This document shows positions 5,766 through 12,817 of a DNA stretch of 15,304 nt, piece by piece. The stretch's first letter is position 1. The number at the start of each line of letters is the position of its first letter. The stretch spans positions 1-15,304 of the forward strand of contig DJRI01000168.1 in NCBI GenBank assembly GCA_002440045.1. Direction: 5' to 3'. This DNA is from Ruminococcaceae bacterium UBA6364 (GTDB lineage Bacteria > Bacillota > Clostridia > Oscillospirales > Acutalibacteraceae). The position numbers and the translations under genes are program-made. The notes beneath the pieces were generated by a model. That model did no database searches. It worked only from the letters and a program-made list of their open reading frames with translations, and was not told the DNA's origin.

Positions 5766-7260
5766 ATTTATGATAAAGCTTTTTAGACTCGTGCTGAGGC
5801 TCACAAGTGAGGTTTATGCCGAGCTTTCTGAAAGTGTCGCGGTCAACCTGTGAAAGGATTACGGTCGAGTGCGCTTCACTGCCATTTAAAGCGTGCAGGC
5901 TCAAAAATGCCTGTTTTGCCGCTTCGCTTGTTACGGCGCTCATGGTAAGGGCGATAAGAACCTCGTCGGTGTGAAGGCGCGGGTTGTGGTTGCCGAGGAT
6001 ATCGGTTTTAAGCATCTGTATAGGCTCAATAACCACGCGCTCGATAAGAAGCTTTGAATCGTCTATTTTTGCGGTGGCTTTAAGCGCGTTTAAAAGCGCC
6101 GCCGACGAAGCGCCCAAAAGGTCCGAGGTCTTGCCGGTGACAATGCTGCCGTCGGGAAGCTCTATTGCAACTGCCGGTCTCATACCGGTGGCTTCGCTTT
6201 TTTCAAGCGCGGCTTTTACCGTGGGGCGTGTGCTTTCGACGGTTATTCCCGCCTGGTTCATAAGGCTTTCGATTTTTGCTATTGCGGTGTCGTTTTTGAT
6301 GCCGCTTTTTTTGTCGCAAAGCGTTGCGAAATAGCGGCGAACTATTTCTTCATACGAGGCCCTGCGGCACACGTCATCGTCGGTTATGCAATAGCCCGCC
6401 ATATTTACGCCCATATCCGTGGGGGATTTATAGGGGCTTTTGCCCTCAATTTTTTCAAATATTGCGTTGAGCACGGGGAAAACCTCAACGTCGCGGTTGT
6501 AGTTTACGGTTGTTTTGCCGTATGCTTCAAGGTGATAGGGGTCTATCATATTAACGTCGTTAAGGTCGGCTGTGGCCGCTTCATACGCAAGGTTTACAGG
6601 GTGCTTTAACGGCAGATTCCATATGGGGAATGTTTCAAATTTTGCGTATCCCGCTTTTATGCCCCTTAAATTTTCGTGATAAAGCTGTGAAAGGCACGTT
6701 GCCATTTTGCCGCTTCCTGGGCCGGGGGCGGTTATAACGACAAGCGGGCGGCTTGTTTCGATATATTCGTTTTTGCCGAAGCCCTCTTCGCTTACTATGT
6801 AGCGGACGTTATAAGGGTAGCCCTCTATCGGGTAGTGCATAAACACTTTAATGCCGAGCGATTCAAGCTTTTCTTTGAATTTCATTGCGGCCGGCTGACC
6901 GTTGAACTGCGTAATAACAACGCTTCCCACAAAAAGCCCAACGCTTGTGAATGCGTCTGTAAGCCTTAAAACGTCGCTGTCGTAGGTTATGCCGAGGTCG
7001 CGGCGGATTTTGTTGCTTTCTATGTCGTTTGCCGAAATGACTATTACGATTTCGGCGTGGTCTTTAAGCTTTAAAAGCATCTGAAGCTTGCTGTCGGGCT
7101 TGAAGCCCGGAAGCACTCTTGAAGCATGAAAATCGTCAAAAAGCTTTCCGCCGAATTCAAGATAAAGCTTTCCGCCGAACTCCGCTATGCGTTTTTTTAT
7201 CTGCTCCGACTGCTTTTCAATGTACATATTGTTATTGAAGCCTATCTTCCCGTATTTCAT
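5764..7260 (-). CDS. DUF1846 (UPF0371) family protein, function unknown
   Basis: The 498-residue length fits this conserved family found mainly in Firmicutes and other anaerobes. The opening MKYGKIGFNNNMYIEKQSEQ, the segment EFGGKLFDDFHASRVLPGF (residues 35-53), and APGPGSGK with the following MATCLSQLYHE (178-196) are typical. The last looks like a nucleotide-binding loop, but no enzymatic activity can be assigned from sequence. There are no membrane segments or signal peptide, so it is probably cytoplasmic. ATG 7260 is preferred over an in-frame GTG at 7269, because AAAGGG (7275-7270) lies 9 bases before the ATG but touches the GTG. It has its own strong promoter and appears monocistronic. 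It ends facing the toxin-antitoxin locus. Confidence 0.93.
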   Translation of the reverse strand: MKYGKIGFNNNMYIEKQSEQIKKRIAEFGGKLYLEFGGKLFDDFHASRVLPGFKPDSKLQMLLKLKDHAEIVIVISANDIESNKIRRDLGITYDSDVLRLTDAFTSVGLFVGSVVITQFNGQPAAMKFKEKLESLGIKVFMHYPIEGYPYNVRYIVSEEGFGKNEYIETSRPLVVITAPGPGSGKMATCLSQLYHENLRGIKAGYAKFETFPIWNLPLKHPVNLAYEAATADLNDVNMIDPYHLEAYGKTTVNYNRDVEVFPVLNAIFEKIEGKSPYKSPTDMGVNMAGYCITDDDVCRRASYEEIVRRYFATLCDKKSGIKNDTAIAKIESLMNQAGITVESTRPTVKAALEKSEATGMRPAVAIELPDGSIVTGKTSDLLGASSAALLNALKATAKIDDSKLLIERVVIEPIQMLKTDILGNHNPRLHTDEVLIALTMSAVTSEAAKQAFLSLHALNGSEAHSTVILSQVDRDTFRKLGINLTCEPQHESKKLYHK

Positions 7261-7281
7261 AAAAAACACCCTTTCCGACTA

Positions 7282-7310
7282 ATTGTAGCAAAAAAGAAAA
7301 ACAATGTCAA
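7282..7310 (-). promoter_or_regulatory. Strong promoter of the DUF1846 gene
   Basis: Read on the minus strand: TTGACA (7310-7305), a 17-base T-rich spacer, TACAAT (7287-7282). The start codon lies about 22 bases downstream of the -10, so the leader is short. Confidence 0.85.
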
Positions 7311-7402
7311 TGAAGCGGCAAAAGGATTTGCTTTCCCGAGTGCCAAACTTTTGCACGGGTTTTTGGTGATTTTCGGCAAAAAATACACACTCGGTTTTTT
7401 TG

Positions 7403-7431
7403 TTGACTTTAAATCGCTTTGGGATTATATT
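7403..7431 (+). promoter_or_regulatory. Promoter of the GH31-rsmG unit
   Basis: TTGACT (7403-7408), 17 bases, TATATT (7426-7431). It is arranged back to back with the DUF1846 promoter about 90 bases away. The predicted leader of about 70 bases before the GH31 start contains inverted repeats (separate entry). Confidence 0.75.
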
Positions 7432-7441
7432 ATTAATATCG

Positions 7442-7487
7442 GGTATAAAAGAACCCACCGTTCTATCCGTTTATACCTAAGTATAAA
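7442..7487 (+). promoter_or_regulatory. Leader with mutually exclusive inverted repeats
   Basis: GGTATAAA (7442-7449) can pair with TTTATACC (7470-7477); inside it AGAAC (7450-7454) pairs with GTTCT (7460-7464) around CCACC. The same TTTATAC (7470-7476) can instead pair with GTATAAA (7481-7487) across the loop CTAA, just before the ribosome binding site AAGGAG (7494-7499). The two folds exclude each other. This could be a regulatory leader or two overlapping operator half-site pairs for a repressor. Neither is followed by a T-run, so a plain terminator is unlikely. Confidence 0.5.
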
Positions 7488-7508
7488 AGTATTAAGGAGC
7501 ACCAGCTT

Positions 7509-9917
7509 ATGTCAAGGTTTTCAGACGAATTCAACGTTGAGTTTTCGCCTAAGGCGCGCCGCGACCATATGATAGTCAGAAACGGCGTGCGTTTTACCGT
7601 TTTAACACCGTGCCTTATAAGAATAGAAAATCAAAGTGCGGAAAAGTTTTGCGACGAGCCGACGCAGTCGGTGTGGTTTCGCGATTTTGACTCGCCCGTT
7701 TTTGCCGTGAACGAGGGCGGCGGCCACATTGCGATAAAGACCGAAAAAATTAATCTGCTCTATTCGCTTTCGTTAAAAAAGGTTGTAAGAATTAAGCTTC
7801 GCGACGGCAGAACGGTGACGGATTTTAATTCGGGCAATTTAAAGGGTACTTGCAGAACGCTTGATGTTTCGGCGGGTGTGCCGATTCTCGGCGACGGAAT
7901 TATTTCAAAAAACGGCGTAGCCGTGCTTGACGACAGCGACTCGCTTGTTTTAAGAAAAAACGGCGAGATAGCTTCGCGCGATTATAAAGAACGTGACGTT
8001 TATTACTTTGCATACGGCTTTGACTATATAGGCGCAACGCGCGACCTTTATAAGCTCACGGGCAAAACGCCGCTTCTTCCGCGTTTTGCGCTTTCAAACT
8101 GGTGGAGCAGATATAAAGCCTACACACAAGACGAATATCTTGCTCTTACGGACAGATTTATTAAAGAACAGATTCCGATAACCGTTGCGACTGTCGATAT
8201 GGATTGGCACTGGGTCGATATTAAGAAAAAGTTCGGTTCCGAAAGCCACAAAATGACCTCGCACAAGAATTTTCTTGAATATTTTTATGACGCGTGGTCG
8301 CCCGGCTGGACCGGCTACAGCTTCAATACGGACCTTTTTCCCGACCCCGAGGGCTTTTTAAAGAAGCTCAAAGCGGACGGCTTTAAAGTGACCTTTAACC
8401 TGCACCCGTCACAGGGCGTGCGTTGGTTTGAAAACAGCTACGAAGAAATGTGCCGCGCCATGGGGATGGACCCCAAAACAAAAAAGCCCGTAAAATTTGA
8501 TATTACGAACGAAAAGTTTGTTGAAAATTATTTTAAAATTCTTCATCACCCCTATGAAAAGATGGGCGTTGATTTTTGGTGGATAGACTGGCAGCAGGGC
8601 ACGCGCTCAAAAATACCGGGTCTTGACCCTCTTTGGGCGTTGAATCATTATCATTATATAGACAACGGCCGCGACAAAAAGCGTCCGCTTATTCTCTCGC
8701 GCTTTGCGGGCGTCGGCAGTCAGCGCTATCCCGTCGGCTTCAGCGGAGACACCGTTCAGATGTGGCGAAGCCTTGATTTTCAGCCGTATTTTACCGCAAC
8801 AGCCGCAAACATAGGCTACCCGTGGTGGAGCCACGACATAGGCGGTCACTGTATGGGAAAAAAGGACGACGAGCTTTACATTCGTTGGGTGCAGTTCGGT
8901 GTGTTCAGCCCGATTATGCGCCTTCACTCAACCTCTAACGAGTTTATGGGCAAAGAACCGTGGAAATACAGCGGAACAATCGAAAGAATCGCAAAATATA
9001 ACCTTAGACTGCGCCACAGGCTTTTGCCGTATATTTATACCATGAACAGGCGTACCGAAAGCCTCGGCAGGGCGATTTGCGAACCGATGTACTATGAGTT
9101 CCCGAAAAACGAAGAGGCATATGCCGTTAAAAATCAGTATTTCTTCGGAACGGAGCTTATCGTTGCGCCGATTACGGAGCATACCTCGTCCGACAACAAT
9201 ATGGCAGGCGTAAACGTATGGCTTCCCGAAGGCAGATTTACAGATGTTTTCACTGGCAGAATTTACAGCGGCAGCCGCTTTGTGAAAATGTACCGCGATG
9301 TTGAATATATCCCCGTGCTTGCAAAAGAGGGTGCAATAATTCCTTTAAGCGAAAACTGCACAACGAACGACACAAAGAATCCCGAGTCGCTTGAGGTGCT
9401 TATATACAGGGGCAATAACACGTTTAGGCTTTATGAGGACGACGGTGAAACGCTTAAGTTTAAAGACGGCGCGTTTGCAGAAACCCCGTTTTCTGTCAAA
9501 GAAAACGGCACCGCGCTTGAATTTTCAATCGGCAAGGCCGAGGGCGACATATCCGTTTTGCCGCAAAAACGCAAATATATTCTTAGATTTAAAGATGTTG
9601 TTTCAGGTGACGTTACGGTAAGAATAAACGGCAGAAAATCCTCGTGCGATGTAAATAACGAAGGCGGAACGATGGTTGTTACAGTTAAAAACGTTTCACC
9701 CGAGGACAGCGTGAGCGTAGGGCTTTCAACCTGCGACTATCTTGCGAATATGCCGAAAAAAGAAGCGCTTATCGAAACAATATCAAAATATCAAATGGGC
9801 AACGACTCAAAGGGAAGACTGTTTACGGATTTCGTCTTAAACGGCGGCAATATTCCGCCCGTTGCCGAGGATTTCAGCGGCCCTATAGAAGAGATACTTG
9901 CGCTTTACAGAGGTTAA
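7509..9917 (+). CDS. Glycoside hydrolase family 31 alpha-glycosidase
   Basis: The 802-residue protein has GH31 architecture. An N-terminal beta-sandwich (about 1-170) is followed by a TIM-barrel starting near LLPRFALSNWWSRY (WW at 198-199). The nucleophile Asp360 is in WWIDWQQG and the acid/base Asp414 is in FSGDTVQMW. The conserved WWSHDIGGH and GVFSPIMRLHS segments follow. A C-terminal beta domain of DUF5110 type contains YEDDGE (642-647). The last 60 or so residues are an extension I do not recognise. GH31 enzymes are retaining exo-glycosidases, usually alpha-glucosidases or alpha-xylosidases. The WIDWQQG nucleophile block, rather than the common WIDMNE, points to a less-studied subgroup, so the substrate is left open. 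There is no signal peptide, so it probably acts on imported oligosaccharides. AAGGAG (7494-7499) precedes the ATG by 9 bases. It is co-transcribed with rsmG. Confidence 0.95.
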   Translation: MSRFSDEFNVEFSPKARRDHMIVRNGVRFTVLTPCLIRIENQSAEKFCDEPTQSVWFRDFDSPVFAVNEGGGHIAIKTEKINLLYSLSLKKVVRIKLRDGRTVTDFNSGNLKGTCRTLDVSAGVPILGDGIISKNGVAVLDDSDSLVLRKNGEIASRDYKERDVYYFAYGFDYIGATRDLYKLTGKTPLLPRFALSNWWSRYKAYTQDEYLALTDRFIKEQIPITVATVDMDWHWVDIKKKFGSESHKMTSHKNFLEYFYDAWSPGWTGYSFNTDLFPDPEGFLKKLKADGFKVTFNLHPSQGVRWFENSYEEMCRAMGMDPKTKKPVKFDITNEKFVENYFKILHHPYEKMGVDFWWIDWQQGTRSKIPGLDPLWALNHYHYIDNGRDKKRPLILSRFAGVGSQRYPVGFSGDTVQMWRSLDFQPYFTATAANIGYPWWSHDIGGHCMGKKDDELYIRWVQFGVFSPIMRLHSTSNEFMGKEPWKYSGTIERIAKYNLRLRHRLLPYIYTMNRRTESLGRAICEPMYYEFPKNEEAYAVKNQYFFGTELIVAPITEHTSSDNNMAGVNVWLPEGRFTDVFTGRIYSGSRFVKMYRDVEYIPVLAKEGAIIPLSENCTTNDTKNPESLEVLIYRGNNTFRLYEDDGETLKFKDGAFAETPFSVKENGTALEFSIGKAEGDISVLPQKRKYILRFKDVVSGDVTVRINGRKSSCDVNNEGGTMVVTVKNVSPEDSVSVGLSTCDYLANMPKKEALIETISKYQMGNDSKGRLFTDFVLNGGNIPPVAEDFSGPIEEILALYRG

Positions 9918-9929
9918 GGAGTTTTAAAA

Positions 9930-10643
9930 TTGTCTTTTGAAGAAATAATGACGTCCGCGGCAAAAAAGTGCCGAATGGAAATTGACCGTGAAACCTTAAA
10001 AAAGCTTTGCATTTATAAAGACCTTTTAAAAGAGTGGAACGAAAAAATAAACCTTACCGCCATTACCGACGACGAAGGCGTTGCACTGAAGCATTTTGCC
10101 GATTGCCTTTTGCTGTTTAAATATGTCGATATAAAAAGCGGTGCGTCTTTAATAGACGTCGGCACGGGCGCGGGCTTTCCGGGGCTTGTAATAGCCGCCG
10201 CAAGAAGCGACATAAACGTTACGCTTCTTGACTCAACGGGCAAAAAGCTTAAAGCGGTCAAAGACATAGCCGATAATATGGGGCTTAAAAACGTAACCGT
10301 GCTTCACGCACGCGCCGAAGAAGCGGGAAGAAGCGCCGATTACCGCGAGCGCTTCAGCTATGCAACCGCGCGCGCCGTGGCACAGCTTAATGTGCTTTGC
10401 GAATACTGCCTGCCGTTTGTCGCTTTGGGCGGAAGTTTTATTTCAATGAAAGGCGCCGCCGCAAAAGAGGAAATCGGCGCGGCAAAAAACGCCGTTTCGC
10501 TTCTCGGCGGCAAAACAGAGCGCGTTAACACCTTTGAAATTCCCGATTGCGGCGAAAGATGCATAATCGAAATTAAAAAGATATCGCAAACTTCGCCGAA
10601 ATTCCCGCGAGCTTCGGCAAAAATCGCCGCAAAGCCCCTTTAA
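9930..10643 (+). CDS. rsmG: 16S rRNA (guanine(527)-N7)-methyltransferase
   Basis: RsmG (GidB) makes m7G527 in the 530 loop of 16S rRNA using S-adenosylmethionine. The 237 residues match the usual length. Diagnostic stretches are LLKEWNEKINLTAI (32-45), the SAM-binding VGTGAGFPG (77-85), LLDSTGKK (99-106) and YATARAVAQL (144-153). The start is TTG 9930, supported by AAGGAG at 9916-9921, which overlaps the TAA of the GH31 gene (9915-9917). This tight arrangement indicates co-transcription with an unrelated glycosidase. A strong terminator follows and separates it from noc, its classical neighbour in Firmicutes. Confidence 0.97.
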   Translation: MSFEEIMTSAAKKCRMEIDRETLKKLCIYKDLLKEWNEKINLTAITDDEGVALKHFADCLLLFKYVDIKSGASLIDVGTGAGFPGLVIAAARSDINVTLLDSTGKKLKAVKDIADNMGLKNVTVLHARAEEAGRSADYRERFSYATARAVAQLNVLCEYCLPFVALGGSFISMKGAAAKEEIGAAKNAVSLLGGKTERVNTFEIPDCGERCIIEIKKISQTSPKFPRASAKIAAKPL

Positions 10644-10658
10644 TATTCCCGAAAAAAG

Positions 10659-10700
10659 GCGTTTTCCGTCAGTTTGACACGACGGAAAACGCTTTATTTT
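10659..10700 (+). terminator. Intrinsic terminator after rsmG
   Basis: A perfect 12-bp stem, GCGTTTTCCGTC (10659-10670) with GACGGAAAACGC (10681-10692), has a 10-base loop and a TTTATTTTT tail. It separates rsmG from noc. Confidence 0.93.
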
Positions 10701-10712
10701 TAACGCTTTGTG

Positions 10713-10721
10713 TGTTATATT
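10713..10721 (+). promoter_or_regulatory. Possible extended -10 promoter of noc
   Basis: TGTTATATT (10713-10721) fits an extended -10 element (TGn followed by TATATT). The corresponding -35 position (about 10693-10698, TTTATT) is poor. A promoter is needed here because a strong terminator precedes the gene, but its exact place is uncertain. Confidence 0.45.
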
Positions 10722-10742
10722 GTAGTCACGAAAGGGGAAGGA

Positions 10743-10793
10743 CAGGCAGTAAAAAATCAGGCAGCCGCCGATTGATTTTAAACTAACAGGCAG
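10743..10793 (+). repeat. Three CAGGCAG repeats in the noc leader
   Basis: CAGGCAG occurs at 10743-10749, 10758-10764 and 10787-10793, with start-to-start spacings of 15 and 29 bases, all between the presumed promoter and the noc ribosome binding site. AAAATCA (10753-10759) and TGATTTT (10773-10779) can also pair around the middle copy. No known regulator is recognised. Confidence 0.5.
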
Positions 10794-10826
10794 TTACTTA
10801 AACGGCAACTCTGAAAGGAATTAGAA

Positions 10827-11657
10827 ATGATAAGAGCTTCATCAAAAAACAAAGCCAATTGCCAGATACAGTTAATAAATCACGACTGTATTCTTCCGAA
10901 CCCCAATCAACCGCGTGTGAGATTTGACTATTCCGAGCTTGAAGGGCTTGCTTCTTCCATCAGGACAAGCGGGCTTTTACAGCCGATAAACGTAAGGCCG
11001 CTTGAGGGCGGCAAATTCGAGCTTATTTCGGGCGAACGCCGCCTGAGAGCCGCCAGAATGGTGGGACTTACAAAGCTTCCGTGCATTGTGATGGATGTAA
11101 GCGACGGTCAGTCTGCGCTGTTTGCGTTGATTGAAAACGTCCAACGCCAGAATCTTGACTTTTTTGAAGAGGCGGAGGCTATAGAAAGGCTCACATCGGA
11201 GCACGGACTCTCGCAGGAGGAAATCTCAAAAAAGCTCGGCAAGGCGCAGTCAACTCTTTCAAATAAACTGCGGCTTTTAAGGCTCCCCGAAGATATGCGT
11301 TACAGAATAGCTTCGGCAGGACTTTCCGAGAGACACGCACGCGCGCTTTTACAGCTGCCCGACAATTCGGCAAGAAACCGCGCGCTTGACATAATAATAG
11401 ACAGACATTTAAACGTTTCGGAGTCGGAGCGGCTCATAGCCGATATTTTAAAACGCCGAAAAGAGCCGAAACGCCCGCAATTAAAGGGCTTTAAGGATAT
11501 GAGAATATTTATAAATACTCTTAACCACGCAGTGGACGCCATAAGAAAAGCCGGCATAGACGCCGACACGGCAAAAAGCGAAACCGACGAGTATTTTGAA
11601 TATGTCATCAGAATAGCAAAGCCCGACGAAAAGCCTGTTATAACACAGGCGTTGTAA
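10827..11657 (+). CDS. noc: Nucleoid occlusion protein Noc (ParB/Spo0J family)
   Basis: Noc is a CTP-dependent DNA-binding clamp of the ParB family that keeps division machinery away from the nucleoid. The 276-residue protein has the ParB N-terminal domain with PNPNQPR (24-30), the CTP-binding box GERRLRAAR (69-77) and ENVQRQNL (103-110). A central HTH (about 128-150) reads GKAQSTLSNKLRLL, followed by SERHARALL (167-175). QST..NKLRLL and ERHARAL are typical of Noc, where ParB/Spo0J proteins usually have S-G-HARALL. Position next to rsmG supports noc. The N-terminus (MIRASSKNKANCQ) is polar and lacks the amphipathic membrane-targeting helix of the Bacillus protein. No soj/spo0J genes follow. 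The ribosome binding site GAAAGGA (10813-10819) is 7 bases before the ATG. A plain chromosome-partition ParB is the alternative. Confidence 0.88.
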   Translation: MIRASSKNKANCQIQLINHDCILPNPNQPRVRFDYSELEGLASSIRTSGLLQPINVRPLEGGKFELISGERRLRAARMVGLTKLPCIVMDVSDGQSALFALIENVQRQNLDFFEEAEAIERLTSEHGLSQEEISKKLGKAQSTLSNKLRLLRLPEDMRYRIASAGLSERHARALLQLPDNSARNRALDIIIDRHLNVSESERLIADILKRRKEPKRPQLKGFKDMRIFINTLNHAVDAIRKAGIDADTAKSETDEYFEYVIRIAKPDEKPVITQAL

Positions 11658-11798
11658 CGATATATCCTTCGAGAACAGCCGACCGCTATAGAAAAGCACG
11701 GATTTGCGCGTCGATATTTGTGCCGTCAATAGAAGAAAGCTGTTTGAGGAGTATATATAAAGCCATATCTTTCTCTTTCACACCCCACATCCACAGCG

Positions 11799-11830
11799 AA
11801 ACGCCCCTGACTTAAAGGTCGGGGCGTTTT
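11799..11830 (+). terminator. Intrinsic terminator after noc
   Basis: AAACGCCCC (11799-11807) pairs with GGGGCGTTT (11821-11829), and GAC/GTC extends the stem inward past one unpaired T. A T-rich tail follows. It lies about 140 bases after the noc stop; the bases between show no gene. Confidence 0.85.
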
Positions 11831-11834
11831 GCTG

Positions 11835-11863
11835 TTGCGGCAAAGAAAAATTTGTGGTATATT
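11835..11863 (+). promoter_or_regulatory. Promoter of the alpha/beta hydrolase gene
   Basis: TTGCGG (11835-11840), 17 bases, TATATT (11858-11863), with TG one base before the -10 (extended -10). It starts right after the noc terminator. Confidence 0.68.
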
Positions 11864-11886
11864 AAATTTGTTTTGGAGGCGATACA

Positions 11887-12741
11887 GTGAAAAAACTTAA
11901 AAAGGCGGCGGTTTGCGCCGCGTGCGCTATTCTTGCTGTCGGCACTGCCGCGGGTGTGTATTTAATTTTAGCGCGAATTTCTGCAGGCGAAAGCAACAAT
12001 TTAAAAGAGCTTGACGTTAAAGGCGTGCCGGCGCCCCTCCAATGTGCCGACTATGAAGCCGACGTGACGCTTTCCGAAATTAAAATGCACTATGCCGTCT
12101 ACGGCGAAGACGAAGGAAAAAAGCCGCTTGTGCTTATTCACGGCAACGCCTGCAGTCACAAGACGATAGAAAGCGCGGCGCTTTATCTTGCAAACGACTT
12201 TACCGTTTATTCAATAGACAGCCGCTGTCACGGCGAAAGCACCGTAACACCCGAGCTTTCATATGAGCTTATGGCAGAGGACACAAAAGAATTTATAGAC
12301 GCGAAAAAGCTTGAAAAGCCGTATATTGTCGGGCACAGCGACGGCGGCATTATCGCGCTTATGCTCGCTTCAAAATATCAGGACTCTGTTGGCGCCGTTG
12401 TTTCGTGCGGCGCAAACTCAAACCCCGACGGGCTTAAACAGCATTTTATAGAAAAAGTTAAACTGAGCAATAAAACGAACCCGTCCGTTCTTAACGACAT
12501 AATATTGACCCAGCCCGATTTGAACCGCGCGCTTTTGTCAAAGATAAAATGCCCCGTGTATATCGTCGCGGGCGAGCACGATTTGGTTAAGCTTTCGGAT
12601 ACAGATTATCTTCACAAAAACATCAAAAACAGCAAAGAGGCGATAATTAAAAACGCCGACCACAGCTCGTATATTCTCGGCGACGGCAAAAAGGCATACA
12701 GGCTCGTTAAGGATTTTGTTGACGGTATATCAGAGAATTAA
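11887..12741 (+). CDS. Membrane-anchored alpha/beta hydrolase
   Basis: A 284-residue alpha/beta-hydrolase fold protein with an N-terminal hydrophobic helix (about residues 7-29) after a basic start (MKKLKK). It is therefore exported and either anchored or cleaved. No lipobox is evident. The catalytic parts are complete: the oxyanion region IHGNAC, the nucleophile Ser151 in GHSDGG, Asp232 in GEHDLVK and His259 in NADHSSY. The sequence SIDSRCHGES is the usual strand before the lid. Esterase, lipase or C-C hydrolase activity is possible; the substrate cannot be told from sequence. The start is GTG 11887, with GGAGG at 11875-11879. It is monocistronic between two terminators. Confidence 0.9.
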   Translation: MKKLKKAAVCAACAILAVGTAAGVYLILARISAGESNNLKELDVKGVPAPLQCADYEADVTLSEIKMHYAVYGEDEGKKPLVLIHGNACSHKTIESAALYLANDFTVYSIDSRCHGESTVTPELSYELMAEDTKEFIDAKKLEKPYIVGHSDGGIIALMLASKYQDSVGAVVSCGANSNPDGLKQHFIEKVKLSNKTNPSVLNDIILTQPDLNRALLSKIKCPVYIVAGEHDLVKLSDTDYLHKNIKNSKEAIIKNADHSSYILGDGKKAYRLVKDFVDGISEN

Positions 12742-12781
12742 TAACACGGCACCGTTTTAATTAACGGGCGCCCCTTTGAAG

Positions 12782-12817
12782 CTCTCACCGCATTTTTAAG
12801 TGCGGAGAGAGTTTTTT
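12782..12817 (+). terminator. Intrinsic terminator after the hydrolase gene
   Basis: CTCTCACCGCA (12782-12792) pairs with TGCGGAGAGAG (12801-12811) with one A-A mismatch. TTTTTTATTTTT follows on the plus strand. It overlaps the end of the convergent ATPase gene. On the minus strand there is no T-run after the hairpin, so it is not clearly a terminator for the ATPase. Confidence 0.85.

Noticed and set aside
7261..7269. GTG start for the DUF1846 protein at 7269
   Set aside because: AAAGGG touches this codon with no spacing, while ATG 7260 has 9 bases and begins with a family-typical MKYGKIGF.
10644..10656. ATTCCCGAAA near the end of rsmG as a Noc binding site
   Set aside because: It resembles the Bacillus site only in part and lacks the palindromic CCCGGG centre. 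No parS-like site was seen either.
10674..10679. TTGACA in the loop of the rsmG terminator as a -35 for noc
   Set aside because: The position 17 bases downstream (10697-10702) is only T-rich and no good -10 is present.
11658..11798. Possible small gene between noc and its terminator
   Set aside because: All frames are short or broken, with no ribosome binding site and no recognisable protein. It is taken as untranslated sequence.
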